From: Adiantum capillus-veneris
Lineage: Eukaryota > Streptophyta > Polypodiopsida > Polypodiales > Pteridaceae
NCBI GenBank assembly: GCA_014529385.2
Contig: CM043955.1
Coordinates: 151,297,640 to 151,361,639, forward strand
Direction of reading: 5' to 3'
DNA length: 64,000 bases
Numbering within the stretch: the first letter of the stretch is position 1; each line of letters opens with the position of its first letter. The notes below the pieces were generated by a model that worked only from the letters and a program-made list of their open reading frames with translations, was not told the DNA's origin and did not search any database. A program made the translations under genes and the position numbers. Below are positions 11,096-22,381 of the stretch, in pieces.

Positions 11096-12600
11096 CATTC
11101 TGAATGCGGACCTAACATTATGACTATTAGAGGGCAATGTTTTGTGAGGTGCATTGAATTTTTGCGTTTTATTGTGATAATTTTTTGACGAAATTTAGAG
11201 TATATGTCCTCATAGTAGTGTTACAGAGGAGTATGGGGACAAAATCCATATATGAGTCCCTAGGGACATGTGTATAGTGTACATAGCATTTAGATTTCTA
11301 TTTGAATGATTTTTCTTTTGTTGAGTTGTTTTAAGATTTTCTTTGTTTATTATTAAGAAAAAAAAAAAAATCCATAATCCACATGAAGAAAAGACTAATG
11401 AGAGGCCTGAGCACTACAAAGAGAAGAAGGTACAGGAAAACGATGAAATCACGAAGTATATCTCAGCAGCCACTACAACAGCCGAAGAACTTGTCACAAA
11501 GCAGTGTCAACATGCAACCGACAAGTCATACAAGTCAGAGTCGAGTAGCTAAGCCACAAAATGAGTGAGGTGTTAGTCCCAAAGCTTCAAGTAATATTCT
11601 CTGTGGTCTAAGCGTCTTAGCTATTCTAGGTACTGCTCAAGTTGGAAGAGTTGAGCATATTTATGTTGTGTCGCTCATGCTGGTATAGGTGAGCAAAAGA
11701 GTCGAAGTCTAAGTACTTAAGTATGGTGAAGTGAAGGAGAAGGTCCAAAAGACACTCATGTACTGAGCACAGTGAGATACGAGTGGAGAAACTTCTACAT
11801 CGAAAACCCTTCTTGGAAAGGTGGCCACATACACACATACGGAAGGTAACTCACCTAATCATGCCAGATTCGTACGAAACTTAAGGAACACCATCCCCTC
11901 ACTAGGATACACCTGTCCCTACGCTTCTACACTCAAAACCCTCACTCTAAACCCGTCTGCAGAAAACGCGTAGGATGACAGAGCAGAATTTTGAAAGTGC
12001 CCGAAACTGAAATTTATGAGTACCTATGCGTAGCTTATGTCGCCACGATTCTATAGACTACTAGCACGCAGAAAACAGACATCGTTTGATACACTTACGA
12101 CCACAAATAGCTCGTAGATGCGTCGGCGTGTGCGCTTCGTCTCGCATGGAATACTTGGCGTTGTCGCGTAGCTCTCCTCGAGCCTACAACAATGGTGCAG
12201 TCGGATCTCCAATGTGTTGAGCGAGCCGAGCGTAGCAAGAAGATAAAGCTCACGCTCACTCTCTTTCTCTCTCACACACAGTAGACCCCAGCGCTAAAAT
12301 TTTGATTATGATAAAAAGTCCCCCTTTACAAAATGACCTAGGTACCTTATATACTAAGGCTACCTTAGGTTTAACCAAAAATGGGGTTGAAAGGGTCAAA
12401 TGGCTTTGTATTTACAATCTGGAAGTGCCATTGCACCCCGGCTTCTGAAATTAGAATAACTACTCATTACAAATGACGTTTATAGCCATAATCCGCAGCA
12501 TTTCATAACTCGCAAAAGATAAGACTTTGGTACGAAACTTGAGTTATGTTGTGTTGTTGACCCAGCGGTCAACACTCCCCCCTTCTGCGTTCATGTCATC
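11096..12600. other. Non-coding; possible LTR remnant
   Basis: No gene is seen. 11100-11350 is AT-rich and may be the 3' LTR of the gag-protease element, followed by a short A tract at 11357-11370. The remainder, which includes basic low-complexity frames of 60-75 codons at 11343-11838, matches nothing I can name. Confidence 0.3.
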
Positions 12601-13475
12601 CCCGACATGACCTGATTGTCGATGGCGATGTGGTCTTTGCTGTCGTTTTGGCTTCATCTGTTGCACTGCTTGTAACTTTGTCGAACCACAACAAGAACTA
12701 TGATCCATTGGAGCGGACATCTATCATCATAACCATTCATCTTTTGAGATCCTCTGATTATTTTTATGTCTGCACTTCTTCATTGGGGACTTCTTTGTTC
12801 CTGTGCAATCATGTTGTTAGTGTTGTCTGCAGCTTTGTCATTGTAGGCCATTCTTCGACTCGCCATTGAGGAGAAGTATGCTATGATTTGAAATTGGTGC
12901 TCCAATTCATTTGTCAATTGATTTGAGTAGCATTTCCTTATTGTTGATGTAGAAGGAATATGTACAAGAGGATGGTGATAGGTGTCTTTAGATTAGGGTC
13001 TAAAACCTGGATGACCAAAGGGAAAAAACCCGGTGGGAAAAAAAATTGCCTTTGGTATACGCTCTTATTGGAGTTGAGCAGTTGAACGTGAAGTACATGT
13101 TCATGAAAGGTGAGTGCTTGGGTGAAACACGGAAAGAGTGCCTGATGCAAGTGTCAATTATGGGACACTCTATATGCATATGAGAAATTTGTCACCAAAA
13201 GCATGCAATGTGAAAGAAGGGGATGATGGGTGTTTCGAGGAATAAATGTAGCACATGTGACATCAAAAGATGTCTCAATAGGTGGTGTAGTTGAGGGCAG
13301 TGAGGTTCTTGATTGTGGTTTAGTTGGCCTTCCTGAGTGTTGTATGTGTAGGATGGTCTCAGCCTGACAAGCTAAAGAGATTTCCTCCGTGTGCCTATCG
13401 TGTCATCTGTGTCCTCGATTGACATTATGTTGATCTAGGTAGTGTTTGCATGCACTTCATGGGTGTGTGAGTCGC

Positions 13476-13476
<1 letters not shown>
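12601..13476. other. Non-coding, nothing recognised
   Basis: Small frames only. No domain, RNA gene or repeat copy was recognised. Confidence 0.3.

Positions 13477-13552
<76 letters not shown>
13477..13552. repeat. (GA)n microsatellite
   Basis: A 76-bp GA tract directly against the 3' tail of the LINE at 13553. Confidence 0.97.
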
Positions 13553-13556
<4 letters not shown>

Positions 13557-15911
13557 GAAATGAAATGATATATTTACGTCTACAAAAGGCCAAAATGACC
13601 TATGGGACCATCACGGTTACAAAATGATGTGTCTGATACCCTGTTTGTAGAACTGAAAAGATGAAAAAACTATGAAAGAAAAACTAGACTGAAAGCTGTA
13701 GTGACAAGCTTGGGGGGGGGGGGGGGGGGGGGGGGGCATTGACTAGAGACTCTCTAGCCAGTACAACAATCCAATGATACAAAACTCATGCACATGAAGA
13801 AACTGAGGGTGAGGGAGCATCTGCACATCAGGGTCCCAAGATGTCCAGCATCGGCCGCTGGCGAATCTCATCAATGTCCTCCATAGTAAGCACTCTGGCT
13901 GGGCGTCTCCCATATCGTGCTAGAATGATCTTGATCCTCTGATGAATCCTCCGTCGATGCAGTGATGATCCTCGCAATCGCAGGCGTCTAGATCTCCCAA
14001 GCTCCATGGCCCTGTCAATCAGTATACCTCTAGTGCAGGTAGGTCCTGGAGGCTGCTCTGGATCCTGCTCCTCTGACTGGCGCGTCTCCACACGAAAGAA
14101 ATCAGTGATCTCCCTCTCGGACTGTCTCCCCCTATCTGATCTCCTCAAGAGGCTCTCTCTGTGTCTGCGCAGCTCTAGCAAGAATAGCCCAAGGCATCTC
14201 TGATCCTGGTACCTCATAACTCGAGATAGTGGCCCAAAACCATCCCTAAAGAGGCAATGAAAACGACCTCGTATCTCATAGTAAACTGGGCAATGGCATA
14301 TATAGTGCAGCTCTGTCTCTGGCTCCAAATGGCATAACTGACATATCTTGGCCTCTGTTGGTACTCTGCTAAACCTACCCACCTCGATCTTCAGCTGATG
14401 AGAAGATGTGCGTATCTGACCAATGGCACATCGTAAACCATATGACAGGTGTGTGTCCATGTAGCTAGGTCTAGTCACAAAACCGTCCTCTGTGAGCTGG
14501 AGAAGATGCTCCTTGTAGAAAGACATCTTCGTGCCTAGCTCATGGGTCGGCTCTATCCAAGTCCTCTTGGTATCCAGCTGAGTCACATCCTGTTTGATGA
14601 GTCTGCTAACCTCTGTCCGAGTAAGGGACAAAGAGGGTGCATCCAACGAATACTGGAAGGGTGGTAGCCTGTCTATGCTAAAACCATGAATCTGGAACCA
14701 AGAGGTCATCTGTGCATACCAACATGCTGTATCTCCCTGTGAAGCCAGCTGCCGAGAAGACTCCAGTGCTAAACGTGCATACCTGTCTCTGGGGAGCTCC
14801 CAGATGCTATGTAAAAAGGAGACTGATCTAGTGAGTGCCTCGACCACCAGCGGGGGGGCAGCCAGCTCTGCGCGGATAATCTCATGTGGTACTGAGGCTT
14901 TGGCTCTAATCATCCGCGAAATCATGGAAACCAGAGGTCTCTCCATACATCTCCAACCATCGGTACTACCAGGGCGACTGCTATGAGCCACAGAAGGGCC
15001 CCATATTTGACTCCATATAGCATGGCTGAGGTCACTAAGGTATCGAAGAGCCAAAGCTTTGTACGAGGTTCTTGAAATTGGGTCTGTGAACACATCCTCT
15101 CTAATCTCCCCAAAGCTGTATGTGCTCTTGTCAGTCTCATCTCTGCTGCTCTCCTCAAAGAAAACCCCGGGCCGGTAAAGACCACCCCAAGGTATGTGTA
15201 TGCATTTGTATACTCCACTGGCTGATGGCCATAAGTAAATGTAGGAGCTGACCGTCTGACCCACTGTGGTGTGGTGTTAAACACCATAATCTTAGTCTTG
15301 CTAAGGTTTACAGACATACCACTATCGTGAGCAAAATTATGTAAAGCATCCAGATGACGCTGCATCCCCTCTGGAGAATCAGAAATCAGGACAATATCAT
15401 CCGCATATAACAGCAAGGAAATCCATGTGCCCGCCAATTGTGCTCCACTTCCACCGTCCCTCTCTATGTAGTCTGAAACCTCATCAATGTACATCCCAAA
15501 GAGAGTAGGGGAGAGTGGGCATCCTTGTTTCACCCCAATGGTGGAGTGAACTAGACCAGACATACCCTCTGGAGTGCGTACCTGTCCCACTACTGTCTTG
15601 TACAGGGCCATAATCCCCCAGATCAGCTCTGTGGGCACACTCAGCTCATGTAATCTGTGCATCAACCTGGCTCTAGTGACCATGTCAAAGGCTTTGCGGA
15701 AATCCACAAAGCTACAATAGATCATCCTGCCGTGCGCTCTACCCTCCTCAATGATAGCTCTGAGCGTCAGTATATGATCAGGAGTAGAGAGTCCCTTCCT
15801 GAAGCTTGCCTGTCCTAAAGCCCGTATGCCCTGTCTTTCTGCCCATCTACTGAGGTGAGCTTGATAATAGATGCATACAACCTAGCCAAAGTGTGTCCAA
15901 TCATGATGGTA
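13553..15911 (-). mobile_element. LINE family 1, 5'-truncated (subfamily a)
   Basis: This minus-strand copy holds the AAATG-repeat tail, the hairpin, a 3' UTR that contains a run of 25 G (13712-13736), and the 3' two thirds of ORF2. Its ORF2 ends with a conserved LTMEDIDEIRQRP tail, shared with 31888-36833 and 51755-52633 but not with the other copies, which defines a subfamily. Unlike most copies, its 5' end at about 15911 abuts unrelated DNA rather than a GA tract. Confidence 0.88.
13828..15725 (-). pseudogene. LINE ORF2 fragment: RT and C-terminal finger
   Basis: ORF2 products nick the target and reverse transcribe the element RNA there. The upstream piece (15725-14922, 267 codons) carries the RT palm: FVDFRKAFD, GVKQGCPLSPTLF, and catalytic YADD near residue 107. 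The downstream piece (15264-13828, 478 codons) carries the thumb/connection and a zinc finger of the zf-RVT type (CQLC, then H and C within HYICHC), followed by RRRIHQRIKIIL. The two overlap in different frames at 14922-15264, so a frameshift at about 15000 separates them. Endonuclease and ORF1 are missing through 5' truncation. Confidence 0.88.
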
Positions 15912-16536
15912 CTCAAACTCTTGCGCAAGAGTCTTTGCACGCCCTTGTTTCAGCCTCTTGCCCTTGCACACCCGTGCTCCATTTTCGCTTGATTTCACAA
16001 TTGTCCGTTGTGTTCCTCCTTGGCTCTGCCACCTTGCGTCATTGGGCACTATCTGCCTATTAGCCCATTTCTTGCCTCTTAGCCCTTCTTCGTTGCCTTG
16101 TGTCCTATGTGTTGCTTATAGCTAGCCCTTCCCCTACGCTTGTGATTGGTCGGCGTTCCTAGAGTTGGTCTTGGAATGGACCGTTGCATTCCTTGTGTTC
16201 GGCAGGCGGTTTGGCCGTTTGAGTCATTTTCTAGCCATTCCCAGTCCAAAGATGGCTGTCCCCAGTTCAGTGGTCTGTGGACGGTTCCCTTTGACTACAT
16301 GCTTTGCATACAAATAGATTTAGTGTGATGCTTTTGCAATGTGTCTATTTTTAATAGGATGTACTCTAGAAGGCTTTGTTCATTGTTTTCGTTTCTTGTA
16401 ATAAGGTTTTATGGATTTATTGTTAGAGAAAGTTATTCAAATTTGAGAAATTTTTGTTTTTTCTGAACATGCTCACTTGTTAATTTAGTTGGCACTTAAT
16501 TAGGGAACTAACCATGTGTGAGTGGTTTTTCTTTAG
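15912..16536. other. Intronic, nothing recognised
   Basis: This lies between a LINE and a FANCM exon. A T-rich stretch with TTTTTCTTTAG at 16526-16536 is the acceptor of that exon. The preceding FANCM exon, which should carry the helicase P-loop, was not found here. Confidence 0.5.
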
Positions 16537-16619
16537 GAAAGATAGTGTTTACTGCACCTTCAAGACCCTTGGTGCTTCAACAGATAGAAGCATGCCATGG
16601 AAGTGTGGGGATTCCTCAG
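16537..16619 (+). CDS. FANCM: FANCM helicase exon (motif Ia region)
   Basis: FANCM is a nuclear DEAH-box DNA translocase that remodels stalled forks and, in plants, limits meiotic crossovers. This 83-bp exon encodes KIVFTAPSRPLVLQQ followed by IEACHGSVGIPQ, a near-exact match to the plant FANCM segment that follows the P-loop region. It is bounded by acceptor TTTCTTTAG and donor GTATCTAG. It starts with the last two bases of a codon and ends in phase 0. The next part of the protein (EYTIDMTGQ) lies on the exon at 45426, also phase 0. The assignment rests on remembered family sequence. No stop or frameshift is present, so nothing marks it as a pseudogene. Confidence 0.87.
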
Positions 16620-17389
16620 GTATCTAGTTTTGTTTCATTTCCTCTTTACCTCAAATATTGTCATTTGGTTTCAAGTGCAAAGTTTTTGTTAAGCTTTGAA
16701 GTTATTTCTTTTTCTTTTGCGTTATGTGATTTGCTTCAAAGTTATTAAAAACTCCATATGTTATCCATGAAATGTATAAGGAGTTGTGGTTCTGCAACCC
16801 ATGTAGTTAAGGAGCCATATAACTATCTTTGTTTCCATTATGTGAGTCCAGAAGTTCTCACACCCATTTATTACCATGAGATGTGGAGTTGAGAGGGTCC
16901 ACTAATGCCATACGGATAGTAGACACTTAGAGACAAGAGAGGTGGGGGATGGAAACAAGGAGAGAGTGATGGAGATGGAGGGCAAGGAGGGTCCATTGGT
17001 ACTACACAATTTCATGGACATCACTTATATGTTGACATGGAGGAGCTTCGTTTAGTAGGGGTCTTACACACACTGTCATTGACATTTGCTGAGAGCTTCA
17101 ACATACTCTTTTCAATTAATTGGGATGCCAGTCTTCCAATATATGGAGACTACGCCCGTTTTGAGTACCATTCAGGCTGAACTGATCAGAATTGAATTGG
17201 GTAGTAAGAGAAAATACACACTCAGACGTGATTTAGAGAGGATCTGGATAAGATTGCCTTTCCCTCATGGCACAAGGATGGCACATAATCCACTTTCTTT
17301 AACTCCCATGTATGGCTTCGTCATTTGACCTAGCTACATGGATTCCCAGCTATCATATTGATTACGCACAACTATTGGCCAAATGAGAT
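16620..17389. other. Intronic, nothing recognised
   Basis: Small frames with no recognised domain. Sequence near 17080-17330 may be a further decayed part of the plus-strand LINE that follows, but I could not align it. Confidence 0.3.
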
Positions 17390-17926
17390 GACAGAGTGGA
17401 CTTGGCAGGTACTCCAGTCCATAATATTCTGTATATTAATGGTATCATGTATATCTTGGGGTCACTTTTTCTATCGCCTCCACACGATTCACTATGGGGT
17501 TAGAAGCTAGGGCGAGGTTGATACGGAGTATACTGCATTGGCTATGCTAGAGAGACAGTGCCACCAAGCACACTTCCAAGAGCCTCGGACAATGGGGTGA
17601 CTTTTGACACTCTAGCCATGCCCGCACAAATGTAGGAAGCCGTGGTATGGGCACCAGGTCGAGCCACACATTGGTGGACACAGATAGAGCGACCATAGGT
17701 ACTCAATGCTCATGATGGCACCTATTATACGCATGTACCTCATGATATTGTTCAAGTTGAGTTTATTGCGCCACCCATGATAGTGGAGGTTATTTCAGAC
17801 CATATGCCTTCAGGCTTCTAGACAGATCAGAATCACTTGACCGCCCGTCACATGACCGCTTATCGTATAGAGGATTCGAGGTTCTTGGAGAGTTGGCTGA
17901 GGTAGGAGATAGAGGATCTAGGTATG
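17390..17926 (+). mobile_element. Decayed plus-strand LINE, part 1
   Basis: Broken translations follow LINE ORF2 downstream of the RT core: a LGVTF block, EARARL, a LERQC..HFQEPRT block, then VPHDI and FIAPPMIVEV. They line up with the same blocks of the young copies (LGVVF, PRTKLW, VPHDII, APPMEVEAL). The remnant is interrupted at 17926 by the LTR element and resumes at 20181. Many stops and indels make it old. Confidence 0.7.
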
Positions 17927-18566
17927 TGTAGGAGGAAATCTATGTCGTGTACTCTACCGTGGGTGCTCCTCAATGCAATATGCAAGAAATCTCACTTCAA
18001 ACATAAAAACAGACACTGTAGAGCAATATAAAACAAAGCAAGACTATACTCAAAATGACACAACAACAGGCTCCAAACCCAATGGAAACTCAACTAAACT
18101 CGTGGAACCAATACAATCTCTAGCTGGCAGCACACTCAGCTCCACGCCCAGAAGTCATAGGTACAATGGGTGTGTCAAGGGAGAGTGTAGGTGTATAAGT
18201 GCTAGGCTGAAACACAAGACTCTAGACTCAATGATTCAAACGACGCATCGATATCCCAAAACAACTAAGCGTATATACAATTATAAAGGGCAGCCAATGG
18301 CTAGCATAAATATCTCTCACATTCCAACTACGTCTATTTCTGAACTGTGGTGGCGGTGAATCGGTGTCCTCTAGACTCCCACTCCCACTGTCTGCCACGT
18401 GTCATTGCCCAGTCGACGGTCCACCCAGTGTGAAACCGAGGCTAATTGTAACCGTTGTCCAAAGCAGTCGAGGGTCCACCCAGTGTGAAACCGAGGCTAA
18501 TTGTAACCGCTGTCCAAAGCCAACTGTAATTGTTGTCCACGTCTTGTGACACCGCAGCCTGCTACA
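17927..18566. repeat. LTR, left copy
   Basis: Begins TGTAGGAGGAAATC and ends GCCTGCTACA. It carries small insertions relative to the right copy, including an extra GTCCACCCAGTGTGAAACC duplication near 18420-18500. Confidence 0.75.
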
Positions 18567-19586
18567 GGTTGTCCGCCACAAGACCACTCATTGTCTTGTA
18601 GCGTGGTGGTATAGCTAACTAGTGACTCTGCAATAAAATTGGTGATATGTACATTGGAGAATGGTGAAGGAACCGTCGAACTACTGATACTCCGATGATG
18701 GTGGGCACGGATAGAAAGGCGGGTATGGGGATGGTGGCCATGTATATGTGGGGAGGATAGGGGCCATACCTTGGATGAGGGTTTATATGGTATGGCACAC
18801 CGGCCCCATAAGCAGCATGTGGAGGGGAGGCAATGTGAGGGGCAGTGGGGTCGGGTGGTTGATAGCTTGGAAAACCACTGAAAGGTGGAGCATAATGGGA
18901 CGAGGGTTACTGTGAGAAAGAGTCGATAGATGAGCCCCCAAAACTGAGATGAAGCTGAAGCCTGATGTAGAGACCCTGTTGTCACCGGCTTCTCTGCACC
19001 ATGGGAAACAGATGGAGTATCTATCACTATCATTGCATTAGCAACACTAGTAGTGACAGTAGTAGGCAACAAAACCTCAATTGAATGTGCATGTGCACAT
19101 GAAGAACATACATTAGCTACTCTCGGAGGGAGCTCCTGGACAGATGCCAGATTGTTGACCCCTCCAAGCTGCATATGTAAAGTGTTGACTACAAGACTCG
19201 CTGGATATTCTAGACCCACTGGACTAGTACACCAAGCTAGACTCGACTAGACCAGACGAGACGAGAATAGACTAAGCTAGGCTGGATGAGGGCGATTGTA
19301 GACTAGACCAGACAAGACCAAGTTGGTGGAAGGCGAAAGTGGACTAAACCAAGCTAAACCCAACCATTCTAGACCAACAGACTAGACGAGGGCGGGAGAC
19401 CAGACCAGCTGGAACAAACTGGATGAAGGTGAGGGTGAACTAGACCAGGCGAGACCAAACCAGTCAGGACCAGCAGACTAGACCAGGGCAAAAAACTACA
19501 CCAGCTAGCTCCTCGACCAAGTACGCTTAGCAACAGAGTGAGACTTCAGTTGAGGTCCCACAAGGTGTGCCAAAAATGAGAGTACC
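18567..19586. other. Interior of small LTR element
   Basis: A 240-codon minus-strand frame (19219-18497) runs out of it into the LTR and has no recognisable domain, so I do not call it a gene. 19220-19515 is a degenerate minisatellite. Confidence 0.5.
19220..19515. repeat. Degenerate ACTAGACCAGAC minisatellite
   Basis: Variants of CTAGACCAGACGAGA, AACTGGATGAAGG and AGACTAGACCAGG alternate irregularly for about 300 bp. The unit length is not constant. Confidence 0.6.
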
Positions 19587-20180
19587 TGTAGCAAGAAGTC
19601 TATTTTGTGCTCTCTACTGTAATATACAAGAAATCTCACACCAAACCTAGAAACAGACACTATAGAGTAATATGGAACAAAGCAAGACTATACTCCAAAT
19701 GACACAAAGGCAGACTCCAAACCCAATGGAAACTCGACTAAACTCATGAAACCAATACAGACTCTAGTTGGCAGCACACTCAGCTCCAAGCCCAGGATTC
19801 ACGTGTACAATGGGGCTGTCGAGGCTTCAACTGTGCAAGGAGAGTGCAGGTGTGCACGACTAGACTAAAACACAAGACTAGACACAGTGACTCATACGAA
19901 GCATTGATATCCCAAACCAACTAAGCATATATACAATCATAAAGGGCAGCCAACGATTAGCACTAATATCTCTGACAATCCAGCTACGTCTATCTCTGAA
20001 CTGTGGTGGCGGTGAACTAGCCATGGTGTCCTGTAGACCACCACTCCCACTGTTTGCCACTTGTCACTGCCCAGGTGAGAGTCCACTTTGTTTGAAGTTT
20101 GAACCCAAGGTTAACTGAACTGTTGTCCAAAGCTAACTGTAAACTGTTGTCTATGTCTTGTGACACTGTAGCTTGCTACA
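19587..20180. repeat. LTR, right copy
   Basis: Begins TGTAGCAAGAAGTC and ends GTAGCTTGCTACA, which gives the LTR short inverted ends (TGTAGCAAG and CTTGCTACA). Confidence 0.75.
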
Positions 20181-20870
20181 GTTTGCCCAAGTCACATAGT
20201 GGTTATCACGATAGGGACTAGAGATGGACCTCCCTCCAGTATGACAAAGATGCACCACACATCGAGCTCTCACATGACCAGAGGGACAAAGTCTTGAGAC
20301 TGGACCTCTGGTAGCTATATTTACTAGAGACGTGAATATCATCCAGTACTTCGTGACCATTTCGGAGGATGGATAATAGGGAGACCCAAATACATGGAGG
20401 GATTCTTTCCACATGGTTCTAGGGTGGCGATTGGCCAGCTTAGGGTTCGTTGCGCTAGAGACTAGGAGAGCAGCTTGGATCCCTAGAGAGGAGAGGACAT
20501 GCAAACTATGGAGACTATGCAGAGAGGAGGAATGTTGAGTGGTTGGGGGAGGTGGAGGATGAGGAGCACTATATATGCGGTTGCAAGGCCTATAGTGCAA
20601 TCGGAAAGATTCCTCACCTTGTTCAGAAAGCCTCCAATAGCTCTTAGAGTCATCAGATCAGCGGGTGCTAGGAATCTTTATACAGGAGATTCAACAACAC
20701 AGAGAGATCTCGTTACAAGCCCAAACAGTACCAGGCTGGGGTTCTTAGACACAAATCACCGCATTCTCTCAGAGATCCACTCTACCTCAACACCCACATA
20801 ACAGGGAGTTACCTTCAGAGGGCAGAGACACTTAGAGCCAGTGGGGGATTGAGAACTCTTGGATTTCAGA
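20181..20870 (+). mobile_element. Decayed plus-strand LINE, part 2
   Basis: This continues the ORF2 remnant of 17390-17926. Across shifting frames it shows a YMEGFFPHGSRVAIGQLRV block, then EERTCKLW and EVEDEEHYICGCKAY. The last matches the C-terminal finger CRAC...EEHFVCRYRAY of family 2 at 21539-22021. The closest relative in the window is therefore family 2, but in the opposite orientation. Confidence 0.7.
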
Positions 20871-20975
20871 CACCTCATCTCTTCCATTGAAAGATGATGT
20901 AAGGTGCAGCGGAAGTGAATGTTGATAGTGCTCCGGATGAGTGCTCCGAACTGTGCTCAAGGGTTCCTTTTACTT

Positions 20976-20996
20976 ACGGAAGGGAGAGCCTTCCGT
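20976..20996. other. Perfect 8-bp inverted repeat
   Basis: ACGGAAGG and CCTTCCGT are separated by GAGAG in otherwise featureless sequence between 20871 and 21070. Its role is unknown. Confidence 0.4.
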
Positions 20997-21077
20997 TCTT
21001 CTTAGAGAGAGAGTGCAAGTGCAATGATCATAAACAAAGTGAATGCTATTGTGATTGGAATTGTTGAGAATGAGAGA

Positions 21078-21090
21078 GAAATGAAATGAA
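21078..21090 (-). mobile_element. LINE family 1, tail only
   Basis: AAATGAAATGAAATG, the exact 3' tail of family 1, sits alone between two short GA tracts directly before the family-2 tail. It looks like a family-1 insertion truncated to its last 13-15 bases. Chance cannot be excluded. Confidence 0.5.
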
Positions 21091-21098
21091 ATGAGAGA

Positions 21099-22043
21099 GA
21101 AAGAAAGAAAGAAAGATTTTTAACGTCTATGTCAGGCCGAAATCGGCCTATGAGACAAATCAAATGTACATGGTGTGTATGTCATCCGTCTATCGGAAAG
21201 ACAAATGAAACAAAACTGATACAAAACTGAACTGAATGTAGGTAGTGGGGTATCTGAGGAGGGATGGAGCTCTATCTCTAGGGGTATATGCATGTCTATA
21301 TGCTCAAGGTAGTACAATCATGAGAATGCATCAAGCTATCTAGCTCCATCCTGTACTAATGGGGGGATGTAAGATGTGGTACATGGGCGGGTCTGGTGCC
21401 AAGGCTACCCGGATGAAAGCTGTCGGGTCGGTCCTCATCTGGGCCACTCGCTCCTCAGTGGCACGGCGCTCCCGGGCTCGGATCTCCTCGATCTGTCGGT
21501 GGTGGGAGCTCGCGCCCCTGTAGCCTGACTCGTGGTCGTCATCTAGCTCGGCTCACCTCCGCCTGTGGGAGTGTCACTCCCCTCTGAGTGTCTGGTGAGG
21601 GAGGGGCGGCAATCCTCTGAAAGAAGTCTGTGAGCTGCGACTGTCTCCCCTCTGTCTGTGTAGCTGTGTGTGGCTGTAGTAGTGTGTCCCGATGGCACTG
21701 TATCTCTAGTAAGAACCGTCCGAGCTGTCTCCGATCTCGAGAGTCCATGATCTCTCGGAGAGTGGGCTGTCCTCTGAATAAGGCCTCATACCTGCCTCTG
21801 ATCTCAGTGTATGCTCTGTATCTACATACAAAGTGCTCCTCACTCTCCACCTCCTCTGTGCAGGCTCTGCAGACTCGCTCCTCCCTGGGAACACCAGTAT
21901 GTCTCCCGATCTCAATCTCTAACCTGTGTGAAGCCACTCTCAGCTGACCAATCGCCACCCGTGAGCTATGTGGCATATATGTGTCCATGTAGCGTGGTCT
22001 CTGTATGAACCCCCCAGACAATATGGTGAGAAACTGGTCTCTG

Positions 22044-22047
<4 letters not shown>
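21099..22047 (-). mobile_element. LINE family 2, 5'-truncated
   Basis: The GAAA tail, hairpin, about 400 bp of 3' UTR and the end of ORF2, cut at its 5' side by (GA)n. Its 3' UTR is almost identical to the plus-strand copy at 51300-51684: the 61-codon frames inside the two UTRs translate identically. This implies recent activity of the family. Confidence 0.87.
21539..22021 (-). pseudogene. Family 2 ORF2 C-terminus
   Basis: This 160-codon piece contains the YMDTYMPHSSRVAIGQ block, the zf-RVT finger CRACTEEVESEEHFVCRY and the QLGRFLLEIQCHRD block. All are collinear with family-1 ORF2 C-termini but strongly diverged. RT and endonuclease are absent through 5' truncation. The native end may lie further on (RATEERVAQMR...TAFIR, about 21420-21480), past one frame change. 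Confidence 0.82.

Positions 22048-22132
<85 letters not shown>
22048..22132. repeat. (GA)n microsatellite
   Basis: 85-bp pure GA tract between a family-2 5' break and the family-1 tail of the next element. Confidence 0.97.
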
Positions 22133-22136
<4 letters not shown>

Positions 22137-22381
22137 TGAAATGAAATGATATATTAACGTCTACAAAAGGCCAAAATGACCTATGAGACCAACTGATTAC
22201 AATGATGAGTCTAGTACCAAGTCTGGGTACAAACAAAGAAAACTACAAACAAAGAACTGATAGGAGTGCTACCGACTCCTATGGGTGGCTGGTAGGTTGA
22301 GCAATGGTATCATGCCATAAGGGTACAAAGTGGGGATAAGTGTCACCATGATACAATATAGCAGTAGCATGAAGCCTATCC

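Larger units (their letters stand above)
17927..20180. mobile_element. Small non-autonomous LTR retroelement
   Basis: Two direct repeats, 17927-18566 (640 bp) and 19587-20180 (594 bp), both start TGTAG and end GCTACA. They flank about 1.0 kb of internal DNA. The flanking 5-mers GTATG (17922-17926) and GTTTG (20181-20185) agree at four of five positions, as expected of an aged target duplication. The interior has no gag, pol or credible gene, so mobility would have depended on another element (TRIM/LARD-like). Orientation is unsure because neither PBS nor polypurine tract is clear. It inserted into a decayed LINE, because ORF2 homology resumes on the far side. Confidence 0.75.

Noticed and set aside
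12630-12869. Hydrophobic 79-codon frame that could be a small membrane protein
   Set aside because: No conserved neighbour, start context or homologue is recognisable. Hydrophobic frames are common in T-rich DNA.
18497-19219. 240-codon minus-strand frame in the small LTR element
   Set aside because: It runs from the interior into an LTR, has no domain and a biased composition, and the corresponding part of the other LTR does not preserve it.
20976-20996. Hairpin as a transcription terminator
   Set aside because: A stem with no following U tract in a plant nuclear sequence is not evidence for termination.
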